A stretch of 6,149 nt of DNA from CBDUBS01 sp965365445 (GTDB lineage Bacteria; Bacteroidota; Rhodothermia; Rhodothermales; DASSAV01). A program made the position numbers and the translations under genes. The stretch lies in assembly GCA_965365445.1 (NCBI GenBank), contig CBDUBS010000216.1:1-6149 (forward strand), written 5' to 3'. This document shows positions 1 through 5,002 of the stretch, piece after piece; within the stretch, counting starts at the first letter, position 1, and the number at the start of each line of letters is the position of its first letter. The notes beneath the pieces were generated by a model. The model was not told where the DNA came from, did not search any database, and saw only the letters and a program-made list of their open reading frames with translations.

Positions 1-1443
1 GTATCCGTTCACCCCTGGGTCGCGGCGGATCTGGTCCTGGTTCCACGGCACGTCGGCGCCGTGCCAGTCGTGCGCCGTCAGGTGGGCCGGGTTCTCGCGG
101 TTCGAGCCGACCCCGATCCGCACGGGCTCCTCGAACGCCTCCTCCAGGCGCTGCCACCATGATTCGTAGTCCCGGCGCAGGCTATCCACGACGCCGGGCC
201 GAAGGGCGGCGACGTCGGTTCGTTGGCCCGGGTCCTGCCGGATGTCGTACAGCTCCTTTCCGTCGATCAGCCGGTAGCGCTCGGTCATCACGGCGCTCTG
301 ACGCCATTTCTGCGGCATTTCGATCCGTTGGGAATGTACGAACAGCGTTCGCTCGGGCCAGGCTCCGTCCTGGAGCAGCGGCTCCAGGCTCCGGCCGTCG
401 AAGGGCCCCTCCGCCGGCACGCCGGCCAGATCCAGCAGGGTAGGCATTACGTCCAGGTGCGCCGCGAGCCGGTCCACGTCTTTCCCGCCGCTGATGCCTC
501 CCGCCGGCCAGCGGATGAAAAACGGAACCCGGTGCCCTCCATCGTAGGCCGATCCCTTTTTCCCCCGCATCCCGGCGTTATAGCCGCCGAAACCCTGCCG
601 GGAACCGTCCTCGCCAAGCGCCGATCCGTTGTCGGTCATGAAGATCAGGATCGTGTTCTCCTCCAGCCCCAGGGCGGCCAGCCGCTCCCGGAAGCGGGCG
701 AGGTTGTCGTCCAGGTTGGTGATCATGCCGTAGAAGTGGGCCAGGTCGTCCTCCAGGTTCGGGTAGAGCCGGGCGTACGCCTCGGGCACGAGGTATGGCG
801 AATGCGGCGCATTGGTGGAAAGGTAGAGGAAAAACGGGCGGTTTTGGTGGCGTTCCACGAAAGCCAGCGCCTCGCGGAACCAGACGTCCGTGCAGTACCC
901 CTGCACCCTTTCCGGGCGGCCGTTGCGGAAGTAGGTGTCGTCGAAGTAATCGTTGCCCCAGAAGTCGGGCGTCTGCCCGACCCCTCCCCCGCCGTGCATC
1001 AGCACCTCGTGGAACCCCTGATCCTGCGGGCGCAGGGGGTAGTTATCCCCGAGGTGCCACTTGCCGAACAGGCCCGTCCGGTACCCCGCCCGGGCGAACG
1101 CTTCGGCGAGGGTTCGTTCTTCGGGCCGCATCAGCGAGCGCCCCATGATGGTGTGCCACACGCCGGTGCGGGTGGAATAGCGGCCCGTCAGGAGGGCGGC
1201 CCGGGTAGGGGCGCACGTGGGGTCCACGTGGAAGTCGGTGAAGCGGATGCTCTCCTGCCGGAGCCGGTCGAGGGCGGGGGTGCGCACGACCGGGTTGCCG
1301 TGCCCGGCGAGGTCGCCGTAGCCCTGGTCGTCGGTGATGATGAGCACCACGTTGGGGCGCGCATCGTCCGCCCGCTCGATCCGTCCGGGGCCGCACCCGG
1401 CCGGCAGAAGCAGTATGCCAAGGAGAAAAGCAAGTCGGATCAT
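1..1443 (-). CDS. Sulfatase (arylsulfatase type, formylglycine-dependent), probable lipoprotein; C-terminus cut by window edge
   Basis: Predicted to hydrolyse sulfate esters, probably on a glycan, outside the cytoplasm. The frame is open from ATG at 1441-1443 to base 1, giving 481 codons without a stop. Residues 1-17 form a short hydrophobic signal ending in LLLPAGC, a somewhat unusual lipobox (Pro at -3), so lipid attachment at Cys17 is likely but not certain. Sulfatase landmarks in order: TDDQGYGD (residues 37-44, metal-binding Asp38/Asp39), CAPTR (77-81, the C-x-P-x-R site where Cys77 would become formylglycine), GKWHLGD (127-133), an APHSPY segment with His214, MTDNG (269-273, Asp271/Asn272) and RGKKGS (293-298), followed by DGGHRVP. 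An ELYDI..DPGQ C-terminal subdomain follows, then an extension containing HDWHGADVPWNQ that runs off the edge. Cys-type activation needs a maturase such as anSME or FGE, not seen here. No clear ribosome site precedes the start; AGGGG lies about 8 bases upstream. The substrate cannot be told from sequence. Confidence 0.93.
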   Translation of the reverse strand, partial: MIRLAFLLGILLLPAGCGPGRIERADDARPNVVLIITDDQGYGDLAGHGNPVVRTPALDRLRQESIRFTDFHVDPTCAPTRAALLTGRYSTRTGVWHTIMGRSLMRPEERTLAEAFARAGYRTGLFGKWHLGDNYPLRPQDQGFHEVLMHGGGGVGQTPDFWGNDYFDDTYFRNGRPERVQGYCTDVWFREALAFVERHQNRPFFLYLSTNAPHSPYLVPEAYARLYPNLEDDLAHFYGMITNLDDNLARFRERLAALGLEENTILIFMTDNGSALGEDGSRQGFGGYNAGMRGKKGSAYDGGHRVPFFIRWPAGGISGGKDVDRLAAHLDVMPTLLDLAGVPAEGPFDGRSLEPLLQDGAWPERTLFVHSQRIEMPQKWRQSAVMTERYRLIDGKELYDIRQDPGQRTDVAALRPGVVDSLRRDYESWWQRLEEAFEEPVRIGVGSNRENPAHLTAHDWHGADVPWNQDQIRRDPGVNGY

Positions 1444-1773
1444 GGCATCGGCCCCTGTTGGATGTACACGCGCCGCCCGGCGGTATTACAGGATAGTGAT
1501 CGGGCCGCACTTCCTCCAGTGCCGGGCCTTCAACTCACTGCCGTTTCCCTTCTACCTCAGTCCGGCCCTCTCCCCCACCGACCGCCCCGCCCGGTAGGCC
1601 GTATCTTTGTCCGGGTCGCCGGCCTTGCTATGTTCCCGCACGCGGGGCGGGATACCGGAAGGCATGGGCGACGATCCGGCTGGACAGGGGCGCGCCGGCG
1701 TACTTCAGGCGGGCGGGCACGGGCTACCAGAAGCGCATCAACGGCGCCCGTACGTGCAGAACATGGAGCCGCC
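1444..1773. other. Intergenic gap between regulator and sulfatase genes, with no intact gene
   Basis: The flanking genes both read leftward, so this 330-base gap would carry the sulfatase promoter and the end of the ROK transcript. I see no intact gene, tRNA or CRISPR unit. Open frames here are short or are shadows. Contents I can support are a GC-rich dyad just upstream of the sulfatase start and a plus-strand remnant of a BrnA-type antitoxin in the right-hand part. I could not find a convincing promoter for the sulfatase or a rho-independent terminator with a T tract for the ROK gene. Confidence 0.7.
1463..1490. repeat. Symmetric dyad 20 bases upstream of the sulfatase start
   Basis: The pattern is TGTA-N4-CGCCG-CC-CGGCG-N4-TACA, with both arm pairs centred on the same point (1476/1477). 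The inner five-base arms and the outer four-base arms are perfect, and the N4 spacers do not pair. It could be a regulator-binding site or a small 5' hairpin in the sulfatase message. In DNA this rich in G and C the inner arms alone could arise by chance; the matched outer arms make it slightly more notable. Confidence 0.3.
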
Positions 1774-1786
1774 CTACATCGAAAGC
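1653..1786 (+). pseudogene. Frame-broken remnant of a BrnA-type (PF14384-like) antitoxin
   Basis: Read from 1653, the plus strand encodes YRKAWATIRLD, then APAYFRRAGTGYQKRIN up to 1742. This closely follows the DNA-binding half of BrnA/DUF4415 antitoxins as I know the family, where a TIRLD strand is followed by a YF..GKGYQTRIN helix region and then a conserved LRAYV helix. The expected last part is not in this frame: the matching RPYVQNMEP is found two bases out of frame from 1745, as if about seven bases were lost between the codons for Asn and Arg. No start codon or recognisable N-terminal half lies upstream, and no BrnT toxin is present. The remnant overlaps the last codons of the convergent ROK gene at 1774. 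In life BrnA neutralises the BrnT ribonuclease and represses its own operon; this copy cannot make the normal protein. The family match is by eye. Confidence 0.6.
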
Positions 1787-2985
1787 ACCCGGCCGTGCTC
1801 CGGCGCTTCGGGCTGCTTCAGAAGCACGCGGGGGGCCGGAGCAAAGTAGTCGTACACGGGCAGCGTCGCCACGCCGAGGGCCACCGCATCGGCTCCGGCC
1901 TCGGTCAGCCCGAACAGGGGCGGCTCTCCCCTGCCCGGCACGCGCAGCCTCTCCATACGGGCGCGCGTGCGCTCCACCAGCGAAGCCAGCAGCGGGTTCG
2001 GCGCCCGCCCGCCGAAGAAAAACGCCTCCGGGTCGAGGATGTACTCTACGCTCAGGAGGAGGTAGGCCAGCTGTTCCACCGCCTCGCCGAGCCAGGCCGT
2101 GAGCGCCGGATGGCGGGCCTCGAAAAGCGGCCCCAGGTCGGCCGGCCCCTCGACGGCCGCTCCGCTGCGGCCGAGCCGCTCGAAGAGGCGGCCCAGGTTG
2201 AACAAATCACCGGCGTGCCGGGTGGGGTCCTCCCCCAGCCGGGGCAGAAAGCCGAGCTCGCCGGCATTGCCGCTGCGGCCCTCGAACGGATGGCCGTTGA
2301 CGACCAGCCCGCCGCCCAGGCCGCTGCCGAGGTAAACATAGAAGAACGTGGAAAGGTGCTTGCCCTGGCCGTACCAGCGCTCCCCGACCGCCGCCCCCGT
2401 GGCGTTGTTCTCCACGAACACCGGGATAGGCAGGCGGCGGGCCATGAGCGCGGCAATGGGGACGTCCTTCCAACCGGGCAGCGCCTTCGGGTTTACGGTG
2501 TATGTGCGCCCGTCCTCCGAAGGATACATCGGCCCGGGAAGGCCGATGCCGATGCCCCACACCCGCTCCGGCGCAACCCCCTGCGCCGCGAGCAACTCGT
2601 TCGAGGTGTCGGCGATCAGGTCGAGCGTGGCGTCCGGAGACGAAGCCTCCCGCTCGAAGTGGAAGCGGCGGCGCACCGTGCCTGAGAGGTCCACGAGGAC
2701 CGCCGTGAGGTGGTCGTGGTCCAGGTCGAAGCCGATGGAGTAGCCGGCTTCCGGGTTGATGGAGAGGGCGGTAGACGGAGCGCCGCGGCCCTGGCTCCGG
2801 CGCTCGGTTTCGAGCACCAGCCCCAGATCGATCAGCTCCCGGACGAGGTTGGATACCGTTTGAAGGGTCAGTTCGGTGCGCCGGGCCACTTCGGTGCGGG
2901 ATAGGGGCGCGAACAAACGGATCGTCTCATGGACGATGCGCAGGTTGAACCGCTTGGCGTAGGTAAGATTCGTTCCGGTAAGCAT
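1774..2985 (-). CDS. ROK-family transcriptional regulator (NagC/Mlc/XylR-like) with degenerate kinase site
   Basis: Predicted cytoplasmic sugar-responsive DNA-binding protein of 403 residues, the usual size for ROK repressors. A winged helix-turn-helix occupies residues about 15-78: LSRTEVARRTELTLQTVSNL begins at 28, and a wing is near RSQGRGAPS (63-71). The actin/ASKHA-like ROK fold follows: GFDLDHDHLTAVLVD (85-99), GIGIGLPGP (144-152), VENNATGAAVGE (191-202), LGSGLGGGLVVNG (219-231) and NAGELGF (240-246). Several kinase and metal residues are altered. The DxGGT phosphate loop reads DLDHD, the catalytic Asp of END is Asn194, and the His normally ending GE(I/L)GH is Phe246. The CxCGxxGCxE zinc motif is missing and the whole protein has no cysteine. 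Glucokinase activity is therefore very unlikely, while sugar sensing remains plausible. The gene is divergent from the symporter, which suggests control of that operon and of itself. The start at 2983-2985 has no clear ribosome site but gives the normal ROK N-terminus. Confidence 0.93.
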   Translation of the reverse strand: MLTGTNLTYAKRFNLRIVHETIRLFAPLSRTEVARRTELTLQTVSNLVRELIDLGLVLETERRSQGRGAPSTALSINPEAGYSIGFDLDHDHLTAVLVDLSGTVRRRFHFEREASSPDATLDLIADTSNELLAAQGVAPERVWGIGIGLPGPMYPSEDGRTYTVNPKALPGWKDVPIAALMARRLPIPVFVENNATGAAVGERWYGQGKHLSTFFYVYLGSGLGGGLVVNGHPFEGRSGNAGELGFLPRLGEDPTRHAGDLFNLGRLFERLGRSGAAVEGPADLGPLFEARHPALTAWLGEAVEQLAYLLLSVEYILDPEAFFFGGRAPNPLLASLVERTRARMERLRVPGRGEPPLFGLTEAGADAVALGVATLPVYDYFAPAPRVLLKQPEAPEHGRVLSM

Positions 2986-3013
2986 ATCGGCGGGGGAAGG
3001 CGGAAACCAGGGG

Positions 3014-3043
3014 AGAATAGCGTATAAAAAATAACAAAAGCAA
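3014..3043 (-). promoter_or_regulatory. Candidate promoter for the ROK regulator gene
   Basis: On the minus strand TTGCTT (3043-3038) is followed after 18 bases by TATTCT (3019-3014), a fair match to a sigma-70-like -35/-10 pair. It lies about 30 bases before the start codon. The assignment is by eye and the region is AT-rich, so other hexamers could serve. Confidence 0.35.
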
Positions 3044-3044
3044 C

Positions 3045-3074
3045 TTGATTAAATAATCGGTTGCCGTACCTTTC
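3045..3074 (+). promoter_or_regulatory. Candidate Bacteroidota-type promoter for the symporter/phosphorylase operon
   Basis: TTG at 3045-3047 and TACCTTTC at 3067-3074, 19 bases apart, resemble the Bacteroidota -33 (TTTG) and -7 (TAnnTTTG) elements; the last G of the -7 box is C here. Transcription would begin near 3080, leaving a leader of about 25-30 bases. Two dyads overlap this promoter, so binding there would be expected to block it. Confidence 0.4.
3047..3058. promoter_or_regulatory. Perfect AT-rich palindrome GATTA-AA-TAATC, candidate ROK operator
   Basis: Two perfect five-base arms flank a two-base centre. The symmetry continues outward if one base is allowed to slip (CAAC at 3041-3044 against GTTG at 3060-3063). 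AT-rich dyads of this kind are typical of operators of ROK repressors such as Mlc and NagC. It lies between the -33 and -7 elements of the candidate symporter promoter. Which protein binds is inference from position beside the regulator gene. Confidence 0.4.
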
Positions 3075-3081
3075 GGTAACC
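3059..3081. promoter_or_regulatory. Imperfect inverted repeat GGTTGCCG-N7-CGGTAACC over the -7 element
   Basis: Arms at 3059-3066 and 3074-3081 match at seven of eight positions, and the seven-base centre contains most of the candidate -7 box. It directly adjoins the palindrome ending at 3058. It could be a second operator half, a site for another regulator, or a chance dyad. Most of it would lie upstream of the expected transcription start, so a role as an RNA hairpin is less likely. Confidence 0.35.
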
Positions 3082-3107
3082 TGCCCGTTCACCCGATCCC
3101 TCGCCTG

Positions 3108-5000
3108 ATGATACTAACGGCGCTCGACCTGTCCATCATCGCGGCGTACGTGCTGCTAACGATAGGGATCGGATTCTGGATCTCGAAACGGGCTTCCCGC
3201 AGCATCGAGCATTATTTCCTGGGGGGCAACACCATTCCGTGGTACCTGCTCGGGCTGTCGAACGCCTCGGGCATGTTCGACATCAGCGGCACCATGTGGA
3301 TGGTGTCGTTGCTGTTCGTGTACGGATTGAAAAGCGTCTGGATTCCGTGGTTGTGGCCGGTATTCAACCAGATTTTCCTGATGGTGTACCTGTCGGTCTG
3401 GCTGAGGCGCTCCGGGGTGATGACGGGCGCCGAGTGGATCACGTTCCGGTTCGGAGAGGGGCGGGGCGCCCGGCTGTCGCATCTGATCGTGGTGCTGTTT
3501 GCCCTCATCAACGTCATCGGGTTTCTGGCGTATGGTTTCATCGGCGTCGGCAAGTTCGCCGCGACGTTTCTGCCGTGGCAGCTCTCGCCCGATCCGGCGA
3601 TGAACGTCAACTACTACGGCCTGATCATCACCGCCCTGACCACCCTGTACGTGGTGAAGGGGGGCATGTTCAGCGTCGTGTTTACGGAGGTGTTGCAGTT
3701 TGGCATTATGACGGTGGCGTGCGTGTGGGTAGGCCTGATCGCGATGCATGAGGTATCGCCGGGGATGCTGGACCCGGTCGTTCCGGCGGGATGGCGGGCG
3801 CTGTTTTTCGGGTGGCGGCTGGACCTGGAGTGGGCGGGGCTGCTGGATGCCGCCGCCGTCAAGATCCGGGACGACGGGTACAGCCTCTTCGGGGCGTTTT
3901 TTATGATGATGGTGTTCAAAGGCGCGCTGCAGAGCATGGCCGGCCCGGCGCCCAATTACGATATGCAGCGGGTGCTCTCGGCGCGCACTCCCCGGGAGGC
4001 CGCCAAAATGAGCGGGCTGGTGAGCCTGGTGCTGCTCGTGCCCCGGTATATGCTCATCACCGGCCTGACCGTACTGGCCCTGGTGTTCTTCAGCGACCGG
4101 CTGGCCGCCATGGGTCCCGGAGCGGATTTCGAGCTGGTGCTGCCCTTCGCGCTGCGCGAGTTCATCCCGGCGGGGCTTCTCGGGCTGCTCATTGCGGCGC
4201 TGCTGGCGGCGTTCATGAGCACGTATGCCGCCACGGTGAACGCCGCTCCGGCGTACCTGGTCAACGACATTTACAAGCGGTACGTCAACCCGGACGCCCC
4301 GGAGAAACGGTACGTCTGGATGAGCTACGCCGCCTCCATCGGGGTGGTGGTCGTCGGTACGGGGTTCGGGTTCTTCATCCCGGATCTCAACACGGTGGTG
4401 CTCTGGCTGGTGGGGGCGCTCTACGGAGGGTACACGGCGGCCAACCTGCTCAAGTGGTACTGGTGGCGGTTCAACAGCTACGGGTATTTCTGGGGTATGG
4501 CCGCCGGAATCGTGGCCGGGGCCGTCGTGCCGGAGGGGATGACGCTCGTTTTCGGCAATACGGCGTTCGGGGCGGCGCAGCCGGTGGTCGTCTTTCCGAT
4601 CCTGCTCGTCTGCTCGCTGGGCGGGTGCGTGGCGGGCAGCCTGCTCACCCCGCCCGACGACGAGGACGTTCTGAAAACCTTTTACCTGAACGTGCGCCCC
4701 TGGGGGTTCTGGAAACCCATCCACGAGAAGGCGGCGCGCGAGCATCCGGGCCTGCTGCCCAACACCGGCTTCCGCCGGGATATGGTCAACGTGGTCGTCG
4801 GGGTAGCCTGGCAGACGGCGCTCACGGCGGCGGGCATTTTTCTGGTGCTGGAAGCCTGGACCTCGCTGGCCGCGACCGCGGCCGTAATCGTCGGCTGCTC
4901 GGCTTTCCTGAAAGCGAACTGGTACGACCGGCTGGAAGATTACCCGGTAGACCTCCCCGCCGAACCCGTCCGGGCATTTTACGAAACCACCCACTCCTGA
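3108..5000 (+). CDS. Sodium:solute symporter (SSS family), predicted beta-mannoside importer
   Basis: Predicted inner-membrane Na+-coupled sugar transporter with the LeuT-like SSS fold. The 630 residues are strongly hydrophobic. The first membrane segment is at about 7-25, followed by the family hallmark YFLGGNTIPWYLLGLSNAS (36-54) and GMFDISGTMW (55-64). The SSS signature in the core is AALLAAFMSTYAATVN up to residue 378, followed by LVNDIYKR; Ser371/Thr372 fall where the second sodium site is expected. The symporter core ends near residue 514. A charged loop (about 515-558, containing RPWGFWKPIHEKA) and a further hydrophobic stretch (about 559-605) follow, a longer tail than the minimal SSS core. 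The substrate is inferred from the next gene: in the Bacteroides fragilis mannan cluster a sugar/Na+ symporter gene adjoins mannosylglucose phosphorylase. Galactose- or glucose-type specificity cannot be excluded. The ATG at 3108 gives the expected SSS N-terminus; no ribosome site is evident. Confidence 0.92.
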   Translation: MILTALDLSIIAAYVLLTIGIGFWISKRASRSIEHYFLGGNTIPWYLLGLSNASGMFDISGTMWMVSLLFVYGLKSVWIPWLWPVFNQIFLMVYLSVWLRRSGVMTGAEWITFRFGEGRGARLSHLIVVLFALINVIGFLAYGFIGVGKFAATFLPWQLSPDPAMNVNYYGLIITALTTLYVVKGGMFSVVFTEVLQFGIMTVACVWVGLIAMHEVSPGMLDPVVPAGWRALFFGWRLDLEWAGLLDAAAVKIRDDGYSLFGAFFMMMVFKGALQSMAGPAPNYDMQRVLSARTPREAAKMSGLVSLVLLVPRYMLITGLTVLALVFFSDRLAAMGPGADFELVLPFALREFIPAGLLGLLIAALLAAFMSTYAATVNAAPAYLVNDIYKRYVNPDAPEKRYVWMSYAASIGVVVVGTGFGFFIPDLNTVVLWLVGALYGGYTAANLLKWYWWRFNSYGYFWGMAAGIVAGAVVPEGMTLVFGNTAFGAAQPVVVFPILLVCSLGGCVAGSLLTPPDDEDVLKTFYLNVRPWGFWKPIHEKAAREHPGLLPNTGFRRDMVNVVVGVAWQTALTAAGIFLVLEAWTSLAATAAVIVGCSAFLKANWYDRLEDYPVDLPAEPVRAFYETTHS

Positions 5001-5002
5001 TG
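4998..5002 (+). promoter_or_regulatory. Stop/start overlap TGATG joining symporter and phosphorylase genes
   Basis: The symporter stop TGA (4998-5000) shares its A with the ATG (5000-5002) of the phosphorylase. No purine-rich ribosome site lies just before it. This arrangement implies one transcript and suggests that translation of the second gene depends on ribosomes finishing the first, keeping transporter and enzyme in step. Confidence 0.75.

Larger units (their letters stand above)
2986..3107. promoter_or_regulatory. AT-rich divergent control region between the ROK regulator and the symporter
   Basis: These 122 bases separate two outward-reading genes. The stretch from about 3014 to 3058 is strikingly AT-rich against the GC-rich coding DNA around it, as expected for promoters and operators. 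It holds candidate promoters in both directions and two adjacent dyads, listed separately. No purine-rich ribosome site stands before either start codon. Confidence 0.75.

Noticed and set aside
1043..1510. A 155-codon minus-strand frame with a GTG start overlapping the sulfatase N-terminus
   Set aside because: It is out of frame with the sulfatase, whose own frame carries the signal peptide and active-site motifs.
1634..1652. Hairpin TCCCGC-N7-GCGGGA as a possible terminator for the ROK gene
   Set aside because: The stem is only six bases, there is no T tract on either side, and such short GC stems are frequent in this composition.
223..2685. An 820-codon open frame on the plus strand spanning the sulfatase and ROK genes
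   Set aside because: It is antisense to two well-recognised genes and crosses the gap between them. Its translation is rich in Arg, Pro, Gly and Ala with no recognisable domain. Long stop-free antisense frames are common in GC-rich coding DNA.
3156..4994. A 612-codon open frame antisense to the symporter gene
   Set aside because: It mirrors a membrane-protein gene and gives a His/Gln/Arg/Pro-rich sequence with no domain, the usual shadow of a GC-rich gene.
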